Shown here: positions 1 through 6,483 of the stretch, one piece after another
Layout: each line of letters starts with the position of its first letter
Position numbering within the stretch: the first letter of the stretch is position 1
NCBI GenBank assembly: GCA_045534575.1
Contig: JAZSJZ010000010.1
Location: 1 to 14,457 of the forward strand
Source of the DNA: UBA4636 sp045534575
Lineage (GTDB): Bacteria; Bacillota; Clostridia; Christensenellales; Borkfalkiaceae
Direction: 5' to 3'
Length of the DNA stretch: 14,457 nucleotides
The notes under the pieces: model-generated
The model's database searches: none
Told to the model about the DNA's origin: nothing
Seen by the model: only the letters and a program-made list of their open reading frames with translations
Position numbers and translations under genes: made by a program

Positions 1-61
1 CAACGAAGTCAGCGACAACAGATTTACAGTCTGCCCCATTTGGCCACTCTGGAACTCTTCC
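1..61 (-). tRNA. tRNA-Tyr (GTA), 3' end cut by the window edge
   Basis: Read on the minus strand, the sequence starts GGAAGAGTTCC and has a class II tRNA D-arm and an anticodon arm ACTGTAAATC, giving anticodon GTA. The beginning of a long variable arm follows, as expected for bacterial tRNA-Tyr. The T-arm and acceptor 3' strand lie beyond base 1. It is the last visible member of the minus-strand tRNA operon, 8 bases after tRNA-Thr. Confidence 0.93.
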
Positions 62-69
62 TTAAAAAA

Positions 70-145
70 TGGAGCTGGTGAAAGGAATCGAACCCTCAAC
101 CTGCTGATTACAAGTCAGCTGCTCTGCCAATTGAGCTACGCCAGC
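70..145 (-). tRNA. tRNA-Thr (TGT)
   Basis: A complete 76-base cloverleaf on the minus strand. The 7-bp acceptor stem pairs GCTGGCG with CACCAGC, the discriminator is T and CCA is encoded (70-72). The anticodon arm reads CTGACTTGTAATCAG, anticodon TGT. The T-loop is TTCGATT. It is separated by 8 bases from tRNA-Tyr and by 26 bases from tRNA-Phe. Confidence 0.96.
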
Positions 146-171
146 GCTTTCGAGGATTCCGATATAAAAAA

Positions 172-247
172 TGGTGCCTCGGGGCGGAATCGAACCACCG
201 ACACGGGGATTTTCAGTCCCCTGCTCTACCGACTGAGCTACCGAGGC
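172..247 (-). tRNA. tRNA-Phe (GAA)
   Basis: A complete 76-base cloverleaf on the minus strand with acceptor GCCTCGG paired to CCGAGGC, discriminator A and encoded CCA (172-174). The anticodon loop CTGAAAA carries anticodon GAA, read from GGGGACTGAAAATCCCC. The spacer to the upstream tRNA-Asp is 40 bases, the longest in this cluster, and has a weak hairpin potential (TGGC with GCCA near 253-266), possibly a processing signal. Confidence 0.97.
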
Positions 248-287
248 AAAGTGCCTGGCTTATCGGCCAAGCAGGGAAATAAAAAAT

Positions 288-364
288 TGGCGACCTGAAG
301 GGGGCTCGAACCCCTGACCTCCAGCGTGACAGGCTGGCATTCTAACCAACTGAACTACCGGGCC
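288..364 (-). tRNA. tRNA-Asp (GTC)
   Basis: A 77-base cloverleaf on the minus strand with anticodon arm CCAGCCTGTCACGCTGG, anticodon GTC, discriminator G (an Asp identity element) and encoded CCA (288-290). The acceptor stem GGCCCGG against TCAGGTC has a C5:A68 mismatch plus two G-T pairs (2:71 and 7:66), so the stem is weaker than usual. The D-, anticodon and T-arms are regular. Confidence 0.95.
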
Positions 365-373
365 GTACAATCT

Positions 374-450
374 TGGTGGGCCTTCACGGACTCGAACCGC
401 GGACCAATCGGTTATGAGCCGACCGCTCTAACCAACTGAGCTAAAGGCCC
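374..450 (-). tRNA. tRNA with CAT anticodon (elongator Met, or Ile2 read by lysidine)
   Basis: A 77-base minus-strand cloverleaf with acceptor GGGCCTT/AAGGCCC, discriminator A and encoded CCA (374-376). The anticodon loop is CTCATAA, anticodon CAT. It is not an initiator: base pair 1-72 is a normal G-C and there is no GGG/CCC anticodon stem. Whether it is elongator tRNA-Met or tRNA-Ile2 (where TilS turns C34 into lysidine) cannot be told from CAT alone. C4-G69, C5-G68 and G27-T43 are present, and the CTCATAA loop resembles Bacillus tRNA-Ile2. The neighbouring spacers are 9 bases on both sides. Confidence 0.94.
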
Positions 451-459
451 GAAAAAATT

Positions 460-535
460 TGGTCGGGGTGAAGAGACTCGAACTCCCGACCCCATGGTCC
501 CAAACCACGTGCGCTACCAACTGCGCTACACCCCG
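460..535 (-). tRNA. tRNA-Pro (TGG)
   Basis: A 76-base cloverleaf on the minus strand. The acceptor CGGGGTG pairs with the 3' strand CACCCCG, the discriminator is A and CCA is encoded (460-462). The anticodon loop TTTGGGA carries TGG. The T-stem has two G-T pairs (49:65 and 50:64). It is the first gene of the tRNA operon, about 26 bases downstream of the -10 box at 561-566. Confidence 0.96.
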
Positions 536-560
536 AAGAATTTTTTCACAATGCTAATCA

Positions 561-589
561 ATAATATAATAAATCTCGTATTATGTCAA
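561..589 (-). promoter_or_regulatory. Sigma-A type promoter of the minus-strand tRNA operon
   Basis: On the minus strand a perfect -35 box TTGACA (584-589) is followed after exactly 17 bases by TATTAT (561-566), five of six matches to TATAAT. Upstream of the -35 box (590 to about 660) lie phased A- and T-tracts that look like an UP element, as is usual for stable-RNA promoters. tRNA-Pro begins about 26 bases downstream of the -10 box. Confidence 0.85.
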
Positions 590-853
590 GTATTTTTTTA
601 GAAAATATCAAAAAAAATTAAATTTATTTTATGATTTTTTTTAAACTTTCTTTTCTAGAAAAAATTTCAAAAATTTTTTAAATTTGACGCATAAAATTAG
701 TCTTTTTGCAAACTCTATTATTAGCAAAAGCGAGCTAAATAGAAGAAAAAGAGATTGATTTTTTAATAGATTGATAAGAATTTTTAAGATAAAATTTAGT
801 TTTAGTTTTTGCAATTATCTTTGATAGATAATTCAATTTTACCAAAGATAAGG

Positions 854-878
854 ATGGCAAGCTTTAGTGGCTTGCCAT
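854..878. repeat. Inverted repeat, possible hairpin
   Basis: ATGGCAAGC (854-862) and GCTTGCCAT (870-878) form a perfect 9-bp stem around a 7-base loop. The match extends imperfectly outward, AAAGATAAGG at 844-853 against CCTTGTTCTTT at 881-891. There is no U-run right after the stem on either strand, so it is not a standard terminator. It lies downstream of the ispH-rpsA terminator. Confidence 0.6.
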
Positions 879-912
879 TTCCTTGTTCTTTATTATTTTA
901 TTCTAGCAATTT

Positions 913-942
913 AAAAATCGACTCATTTTTGAGCCGATTTTT
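913..942 (-). terminator. Intrinsic terminator of the ispH-rpsA transcript
   Basis: On the minus strand AAAAATCGGCTC (931-942) pairs with GAGTCGATTTTT (913-924) with a single G-T wobble, closing a 6-base loop. The 3' arm ends in a T-run. The hairpin starts 6 bases after the stop codon of ispH-rpsA. A T-run on the plus strand (936-944) could make it work both ways. Confidence 0.85.
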
Positions 943-947
943 TTGTT

Positions 948-3041
948 TTAGTTTTTGTTTAAAAGTTCAGCGATTGATACGCCACCAAAGTCGCCGTCTT
1001 TCCATTCGTGGATAGAACCATCGTCATCTGCTGGTTTTTCGCGCTTTGCTTTTCTTCTTGGCTTTTCTTCGCCTTCAGCGTTATCAACCTTTTCTTTTCT
1101 TGGTTTCTTTTCGCCTTCTGGTGCTGGAGTTGCAGCCTTAATTGATAAAGTGATTTTTTCTTTATCATAGTCAATGCCGATAATCTTAGCAGAAACAGCA
1201 TCGCCAATCTTTAAGCCTTCAGTTGGCTTTTCGAGCCATTCGTGTGAAATTTGAGAAATGTGAACTAAACCATCAACACCTGCTTCAATTTCTACGAACA
1301 CACCAAAGTCAACAATACGAACGATTTTACCTTCAACAACGTCGCCAACAGAATATTTAGTAGGAACGTTATCCCATGGGCGGAGTTGAAGTTGCTTATA
1401 ACCAATAGAAACTTTCTTTGTTTCTCTATCTGCTTTTAATACCTTGAAATCGTATTCCTTGCCGATTTCTAAAACGTCAGCAGGGTTTTTAACACCAGTC
1501 CAAGAAAGGTCAGAAACGTGAGCAAGACAGTCAAATCCACCAACTTCTACGAAAGCACCGAAAGCTGCAAATCTAACAACAGTTCCCCTAACAACGTCGC
1601 CAACAGAAACTTGAGAGAAGAACGCTTCTTCTTTTGCTAATTGAGCAGCCTCTCTTTCTGCCTTTTCAGCTTCTAAAATAACTCTTTGAGAAGCAACGAT
1701 TTGTTTTCTTCTTTCTTGAGATTCAACTTTTTCAGCCTTAACTCTTAAAGTTTTACCAACGTATTTATCGAGCTCCTTAACAAAACCAATTCTAATTTGA
1801 GAAGAAGGAATGAAAACTCCGTAAGAACCAAATTTAGCAGTTAAACCGCCCTTGTTAGTTCCGTCGATTGTAACGGAGAAAATCTTACCATTTTTAATCT
1901 CTTCAATTTCCTTTTCTTCTTCAGCAAGTTTAACGATTGCTTTTTGAGAAAGTTGAACAGGATTGAGAGCGATAATCATAACTTCAATCTCTTCACCGAT
2001 TTTAGCAGCGAAATCGGCTTTGTTATAAACTTCACAACTTAATTCTTCTTTAGGCAAAAGGATTTCTTTTTTAGTGTTGTTAATGTATAAAGCAAGGCCT
2101 TCATCTGTAGCAGACGAGATAGTTGCAACAACCCTTTGCCCCTTTCTAAATTTTGTTTGAGCGCTATCGAGTTTGGCAACTGCTTCTTCCATTTCGTTCA
2201 TAGCCTTAACTTCAGTAACTTCTTGCATCTTTGAGAAAACCTCCTGTGATCTTTCAATCGGCGTTGACGCCCCTGAAATGATCCCTACCTTTTTAAAATT
2301 TATCAATTTTTGCGCATCCAACTTTGAGTCTTCATTAAGCAAAATAACTCTCTTACAATTTTTAGAGCAGATATCAAACAATTTTTTAGTGTTGCTTGAT
2401 TTCGCACCGCCGATAACCACCATAAGGTCGCAATCTTTACTTAATTTTTCAGCCTCTTGCTGACGCTCCATTGTAGTATAACAAATTGTTTTGAAAATAT
2501 CAAACGTTTTATGATAATTTTTTTTAAAATTATCTAAAAAATCGTTAAATTTTTGCACTGAACACGTCGTTTGCGCAACAATGCAAATTTTTTCAAACTG
2601 ATTGAAGTCAAAACTCGGGTCATACTCGCTAAAAACCAAAGAACCAGTCTTGCTCCAGCCGTCAATTCCAATAACTTCCGGATGATTTTTTTCGCCCACA
2701 ATTACGATTTTATAGCCGTCATTGGAAAACCTTTCAACGATTTCGTGAATTTTTTTAACGAACGGACAAGTGCAATCAACAACCTCAATTCCGCGCGATA
2801 AAAACTCGTCGATAACGGCTTTTGGCGCGCCGTGAGAACGGATGATAACTTTTCCGCTATCAATCTCGCTAGGGCTATCGATTTGCTTAATTCCAAGCGA
2901 TAAAATTTCGTTCACAACACGCTCGTTGTGAATAATTTCACCTAGAATATAAACGCCATCACCGCCAATTTTTTTAGCAGTATCAACCGCGCGTTTTACT
3001 CCAGCGCAAAAACCGCTGTGTTTACCAATGATTATTTCCAT
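948..3041 (-). CDS. ispH-rpsA: 4-hydroxy-3-methylbut-2-enyl diphosphate reductase fused to ribosomal protein S1 (IspH-RpsA)
   Basis: A 697-residue fusion. Residues 1 to about 275 are IspH, the [4Fe-4S] enzyme that makes IPP and DMAPP in the last step of the MEP pathway. Cluster cysteines are C12 (SGFCAGVKRA), C92 (DCTCP) and C187 (ICYTT); H38, H70, H120 and E122 match the substrate pocket. Residues about 300-635 hold four S1 RNA-binding repeats (about 300-370, 384-455, 478-549, 564-635). The last two are most typical (GAFVEVGG, GVFVEIEAGVDGLVHIS). A charged Lys/Glu/Arg-rich tail (640-675) ends in SIHEWKDGDFGG. This fusion is well known in Clostridia. The start is fixed by the family N-terminus MEIIIGKHSGFC, but no Shine-Dalgarno sequence precedes it. 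It lies 33 bases after cmk and is probably co-transcribed with it. Confidence 0.95.
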   Translation of the reverse strand: MEIIIGKHSGFCAGVKRAVDTAKKIGGDGVYILGEIIHNERVVNEILSLGIKQIDSPSEIDSGKVIIRSHGAPKAVIDEFLSRGIEVVDCTCPFVKKIHEIVERFSNDGYKIVIVGEKNHPEVIGIDGWSKTGSLVFSEYDPSFDFNQFEKICIVAQTTCSVQKFNDFLDNFKKNYHKTFDIFKTICYTTMERQQEAEKLSKDCDLMVVIGGAKSSNTKKLFDICSKNCKRVILLNEDSKLDAQKLINFKKVGIISGASTPIERSQEVFSKMQEVTEVKAMNEMEEAVAKLDSAQTKFRKGQRVVATISSATDEGLALYINNTKKEILLPKEELSCEVYNKADFAAKIGEEIEVMIIALNPVQLSQKAIVKLAEEEKEIEEIKNGKIFSVTIDGTNKGGLTAKFGSYGVFIPSSQIRIGFVKELDKYVGKTLRVKAEKVESQERRKQIVASQRVILEAEKAEREAAQLAKEEAFFSQVSVGDVVRGTVVRFAAFGAFVEVGGFDCLAHVSDLSWTGVKNPADVLEIGKEYDFKVLKADRETKKVSIGYKQLQLRPWDNVPTKYSVGDVVEGKIVRIVDFGVFVEIEAGVDGLVHISQISHEWLEKPTEGLKIGDAVSAKIIGIDYDKEKITLSIKAATPAPEGEKKPRKEKVDNAEGEEKPRRKAKREKPADDDGSIHEWKDGDFGGVSIAELLNKN

Positions 3042-3074
3042 AAACTAAACTATTTTATTCTATACCGATTTATT

Positions 3075-3737
3075 TTATTCGCCTTTAACAACTTTTAGAA
3101 TAGCCGAAACGACTTCTTCAATAGTCAAATTTGAAGTATCGATTAAAATTGCGTCGTCCGCTTGCTTTAAAGGCGCAATTTTTCTATGACTATCATTATA
3201 ATCTCTTTGGTTGATTTCTTTCAAAAGTTCGTCAAAATCAACTTTTTGACCTCTTATGATAGTTAATTCGTCGTATCTTCTCTTAGCCCTAACTTCAGCT
3301 GAAGCGGTTATGAAAAATTTAAACTTAGCGTTTGGCAAAACTACCGTGCCTATATCTCTTCCGTCCAAAATGCAATCGTTATTTTTAGCAACTTCTCTTT
3401 GCATTTCAAGCATTTTTTGGCGAACGCAAGCAAGCGAAGAAATGTTAGAAGCCATCATAGAAACTTCGTTTTGCCTTATCTTTTCGCTTACGTCTTCACC
3501 ACGAAGAATTGTTTTTTGCGCGCCGTTTTCATACCTAATTTCAAGGTCGATATTATCAATAAATTTTTTAACGGCTTGCTCGTCTAAACAATCGGCATTT
3601 TGCAAGATAGCCTCGAGCGCGCATGCTCTAAACATTGCACCAGTATCTAAATATAAAATATCTAAAGTTTTTGCAATAATTTTTGCAACGGTTGATTTTC
3701 CGCTTCCACTTGGACCGTCAAGCGCGATATTTAACAT
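3075..3737 (-). CDS. cmk: Cytidylate kinase (CMP/dCMP kinase)
   Basis: A cytoplasmic kinase of 220 residues that phosphorylates CMP and dCMP with ATP in pyrimidine nucleotide recycling. The P-loop GPSGSGKST lies at residues 8-16, followed by YLDTGAMFRA, which matches the CMP-binding segment, and DGRDIGTVV near 125-133. RRYDEL and the QRDYNDSHRKIAPL segment near 178-191 match the lid and C-terminal substrate-binding region. Length fits the family (about 220). The ATG at 3737 follows AAGGAG with 5-7 bases spacing. It sits between a YhiN-like flavoprotein and ispH-rpsA, an order common in Clostridia; the plsC gene often found between cmk and ispH is absent. Confidence 0.96.
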   Translation of the reverse strand: MLNIALDGPSGSGKSTVAKIIAKTLDILYLDTGAMFRACALEAILQNADCLDEQAVKKFIDNIDLEIRYENGAQKTILRGEDVSEKIRQNEVSMMASNISSLACVRQKMLEMQREVAKNNDCILDGRDIGTVVLPNAKFKFFITASAEVRAKRRYDELTIIRGQKVDFDELLKEINQRDYNDSHRKIAPLKQADDAILIDTSNLTIEEVVSAILKVVKGE

Positions 3738-3749
3738 AATTTCTCCTTA

Positions 3750-3766
3750 TTAAGGCAAAGCCTTAA
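3750..3766. repeat. Short perfect inverted repeat in the cmk leader
   Basis: TTAAGGC and GCCTTAA enclose a 3-base loop directly upstream of the cmk Shine-Dalgarno sequence (3742-3747 region). On the minus strand no T-run follows, so it is not a terminator. It may be an mRNA hairpin affecting translation or decay between the flavoprotein and cmk cistrons, or chance in AT-rich DNA. Confidence 0.45.
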
Positions 3767-3781
3767 AGTTCATTTGTTTTT

Positions 3782-5032
3782 TTAGCCTTTCGCAGCAAGA
3801 TATGCAGTTGAGAAGGCAATTTGAAGATTGAACCCGCCAGTTAGCGCGTCGCAATCGATAATTTCACCTGCAAAATATAAGTTTTTGCAAAGTTTACTTT
3901 CCATAGTTTTTGGGTTAATTTCTTTTACCGAAACACCGCCAGCAGTTATAATCGCTTCGTTAATATCGGCAAGAGATACAAAATCTAGCGGATAGTTTTT
4001 GATAATATTTACAAGGCTTAATCTTTCCTGCTTTGAAATTTCGCCAACCTTTTTTTCGGGATTAATTCTCGCTAAACCAATAACTGAACTTATTAAACTT
4101 GACGGCAATAATTCAAAAAGCGCGTTCTTTAATTGCTTTGATGAAAACTTTTCAAAATCTCTCAAAACTCTCAAGTCTAGTTTTTTAGCGTCAAGCGCAG
4201 GTTTTAGGTCGATAAAAAGTTTGATTTTCTTAGGATCTAAGCGGTTTATTTTACTAGAAAGCGTTAAAACGATAGGTCCAGAAACGCCAACGTGCGTAAA
4301 GAGCATTTCTCCAAACTCGCTAAATCTTAACTTATCTTCATAATAAACGTTTAGCGTTACGTTTTTAAGTGAAAGTCCCGCTAAGTTTTTACAGCCATTT
4401 TTAATAATAAACGGAACAAGACCGCCCTTAATATCAACGATTTTATGTCCGCAAAACTTCGCAAAATCGTAACCATCGCCCGTTGAGCCGGTTAGATAAT
4501 AACTTGCGCCACCCGTTGCTAAAATAACCTTATCGGCTAAATATTCGCCTTTATTCGTTCTAACGCCTAAAACTGCGCCGTCTTTTACGATTAGGCTTTT
4601 AACCTCTTCGTTAAGGTTTATTTTTGCGCCAACGCCATCAAGCATTTTTTGAAGCGTTTTAATAACGTCGCTTGATTTATTTGACGCGGGAAAAACTCTG
4701 TTTCCTCTTTCAACTTGCAATTTTAAGCCGTTTTCTTCAAACAAATTCATTGTATCTTGCGGAGAAAACGAATAAATTGCGCTCATTAAAAAGCGAGGGT
4801 TTGAAATAACGTTGTTGAAAAAGTCTTCAACATCAGTGTCGTTAGTAATATTGCAACGACCTTTACCCGTAATATAGAGTTTTTTGCCTATTTTTTCGTT
4901 TTTTTCGATAATGAGCGTATCATCGCCAAATTTTGCGCAGAAAAACCCGGCGATAAGACCAGACGCCCCACCGCCGATAATAATTGTTTTCCTTTTTGCA
5001 ACTAACTCGCTCATATTTTCAAAAAAACGCAT
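3782..5032 (-). CDS. YhiN/HI0933-family FAD-dependent oxidoreductase (aminoacetone oxidase-like)
   Basis: A 416-residue flavoprotein. The Rossmann FAD motif IIGGGASGLIAG is at about 18-29, the family hallmark GKGRCNITN at 56-64, the second FAD segment ATGGASYYLTGSTGDGY at 172-188, and the C-terminal FAD loop with DALTGGFNLQIAFSTAYLAA at about 393-414. This is the HI0933/YhiN family, whose physiological substrate is generally unknown; some members are called aminoacetone oxidases. No membrane segment is seen. The start is uncertain: ATG at 5032 lies right behind a strong hairpin, and ATG at 5014 (MSELVAKRK) would also fit the family. Neither has a good Shine-Dalgarno sequence. It lies 44 bases upstream of cmk, the usual clostridial neighbour. 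Confidence 0.92.
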   Translation of the reverse strand: MRFFENMSELVAKRKTIIIGGGASGLIAGFFCAKFGDDTLIIEKNEKIGKKLYITGKGRCNITNDTDVEDFFNNVISNPRFLMSAIYSFSPQDTMNLFEENGLKLQVERGNRVFPASNKSSDVIKTLQKMLDGVGAKINLNEEVKSLIVKDGAVLGVRTNKGEYLADKVILATGGASYYLTGSTGDGYDFAKFCGHKIVDIKGGLVPFIIKNGCKNLAGLSLKNVTLNVYYEDKLRFSEFGEMLFTHVGVSGPIVLTLSSKINRLDPKKIKLFIDLKPALDAKKLDLRVLRDFEKFSSKQLKNALFELLPSSLISSVIGLARINPEKKVGEISKQERLSLVNIIKNYPLDFVSLADINEAIITAGGVSVKEINPKTMESKLCKNLYFAGEIIDCDALTGGFNLQIAFSTAYLAAKG

Positions 5033-5035
5033 AAA

Positions 5036-5057
5036 GCGAGAGTGAAATCACTCTCGC
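5036..5057 (-). terminator. Strong hairpin after oadA, probable terminator or attenuator
   Basis: Perfect stem GCGAGAGTGA with TCACTCTCGC (5036-5045 and 5048-5057; effectively a 9-bp stem with a 4-base loop). On the minus strand it begins 6 bases after the oadA stop codon and is followed by TTTATGCG and then a run of seven T. The U-run is displaced from the stem by eight bases, so it may be only partly efficient. It touches the first possible start of the flavoprotein gene. Confidence 0.7.
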
Positions 5058-5063
5058 CAAATA

Positions 5064-6467
5064 TTATGCTGGATAAACTTTATCTTTATTAGACGCTAAA
5101 TCTTTATCAACGCCTTTTAATGCGGCAAGACGATATTTAAAGAAGTTAATAGCAACTTGGTTAAATAAAGCGTAAGATAAAACGTCTTCTTCCTGAATCA
5201 TATATTCCTTAATTTCGTCTTTATACTTTTGAAGTTCAGGAGCGATATCGTCAGCAGGGCGGTGAGTGATAATCTTTTCATCGCCAACGATCTTTTTAAC
5301 GATTTCAGCGTTAGGTTCAGCAGGAAGTTTGCCGTATTCGCCCTTTAGAAGACCTTTTGATTCTTTAGTTACCATTTTGTATCTTTCGCCCATAACAACG
5401 TTAAGAACGGCTTGCGTTCCTACGATTTGGCTAGTTGGAGTTACTAGTGGTGGGTAACCGAAATCTTTTCTAACGTTTGGAACTTCAGCAAGAACGTCAA
5501 GAAGTTTTTCACTCTTGTTTTGTTGCTTTAATTGAGAAATAAGGTTAGAAAGCATACCGCCTGGAACTTGGTAAATTAAAGTGTTAATGTCAACCTTTAA
5601 TACCTTTTCAGACAAGAAGCCGTCAGCCTTCAATCTTTCAGCAACGCCTCTAAAGTGTTCGGTGATAGGTAAAATTTTGTTAAGGTCAATGCCGGTATCG
5701 TATTCAGTGCCAGCCAAAGTTGCAACTAATGGTTCGGTTGCAGGTTGGCTAGTGCCGTTACCGAGCGCAGAAATTGCAGTATCAACGATATCACAACCCG
5801 CTTCGATTGCCTTCATATTAACCATATCGCCCGTGCCCGAGGTGTTGTGGGTGTGGAGGTGAATTTTGGTTTCAGGCTTTAATACCTTTTTCATTTCCTT
5901 AACGAGGTTATAAGCGTTATATGGCAATAAAAGGTTAGCCATATCTTTGATACAAATATTATCAGCGCCCATACCTTCAAGGGTTTTAGCAAGTTTAACG
6001 AAATATTCGTTAGTGTGAACTGGTGAAGTAGTGTAAGAAATAGCCGCTTCGCAAATACCGCCGTATTTCTTGATAGCCTTCATAGCAGTTTCTAAGTTTC
6101 TAACGTCGTTCAAAGCGTCAAAAACACGGATGATCGAAACGCCGTTTTTAATAGATAAACGAACAAATTCGTCAACAACGTCATCACTATAGTGCTTATA
6201 ACCTAAGAGGTTTTGACCTCTTAAAAGCATTTGAATAGGCGTTTTCTTTAAATATTTCTTTAAAGTGCGAAGTCTTTCCCATGGGTCTTCGTTTAAGAAT
6301 CTCATACAAGAATCGAAGGTCGCACCGCCCCATGCTTCAACCGAATAGTACCCAACTTCGTCAATTTGCTCAAGAACCGGAATCATTTCTTCGAGTTTCA
6401 TTCTAGTTGCTGCTTGTGATTGGTGAGCATCACGCAAAATTGTTTCAGTAATCAAAACTTTTCTCAT
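5064..6467 (-). CDS. oadA: Oxaloacetate decarboxylase alpha / pyruvate carboxylase subunit B type carboxyltransferase, without biotin domain
   Basis: A 467-residue biotin-dependent carboxyltransferase (5S/OadA type) that moves the carboxyl of oxaloacetate to carrier-bound biotin, releasing pyruvate. TILRDAHQS (9-17, metal ligand D13), AWGGATFD (45-52), LLRGQNLLGY (81-90), RVFDALND (114-121), CIKDMA with catalytic K174, and HLHTHNTSG with H205/H207 are all present. The PYC/OAD conserved domain follows (PGGMLSNL at 302-309). Classical OadA is about 590 residues and ends in a biotinyl domain; here that domain is a separate gene in the same operon. RBS AAGGAG lies 7 bases before the ATG. The gap to oadB is 16 bases. 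It acts in the cytoplasm, presumably docked to OadB through OadG. Confidence 0.94.
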   Translation of the reverse strand: MRKVLITETILRDAHQSQAATRMKLEEMIPVLEQIDEVGYYSVEAWGGATFDSCMRFLNEDPWERLRTLKKYLKKTPIQMLLRGQNLLGYKHYSDDVVDEFVRLSIKNGVSIIRVFDALNDVRNLETAMKAIKKYGGICEAAISYTTSPVHTNEYFVKLAKTLEGMGADNICIKDMANLLLPYNAYNLVKEMKKVLKPETKIHLHTHNTSGTGDMVNMKAIEAGCDIVDTAISALGNGTSQPATEPLVATLAGTEYDTGIDLNKILPITEHFRGVAERLKADGFLSEKVLKVDINTLIYQVPGGMLSNLISQLKQQNKSEKLLDVLAEVPNVRKDFGYPPLVTPTSQIVGTQAVLNVVMGERYKMVTKESKGLLKGEYGKLPAEPNAEIVKKIVGDEKIITHRPADDIAPELQKYKDEIKEYMIQEEDVLSYALFNQVAINFFKYRLAALKGVDKDLASNKDKVYPA

Positions 6468-6483
6468 TTATTTTCTCCTTAAA

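Larger units (their letters stand above)
543..912. other. AT-rich intergenic stretch without a supportable gene
   Basis: Apart from the tRNA promoter at 561-589 this stretch contains no reading frame with coding character, only short frames in AT-rich sequence. I see a 7-bp inverted repeat (AATTATC at 813-819 with GATAATT at 827-833) and a larger one at 854-878, listed separately. A small RNA cannot be excluded, but I found no convincing promoter-terminator pair for one. Confidence 0.6.

Noticed and set aside
248..287. A possible small RNA or riboswitch in the 40-base spacer between tRNA-Asp and tRNA-Phe
   Set aside because: Too short and only a 4-bp stem is visible; it is most likely a processing spacer.
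684..712. A plus-strand promoter from TTGACG near 684-689
   Set aside because: No acceptable -10 box at 16-18 bases and no gene downstream on that strand.
809..1015. A 68-codon plus-strand open frame overlapping the end of ispH-rpsA
   Set aside because: It starts with TTG, runs through the terminator hairpin and overlaps coding sequence on the other strand; no coding character.
3256..3753. A 165-codon plus-strand open frame opposite cmk
   Set aside because: It is the antisense frame of the well-supported cmk gene; its translation shows no domain and no ribosome binding site was seen.
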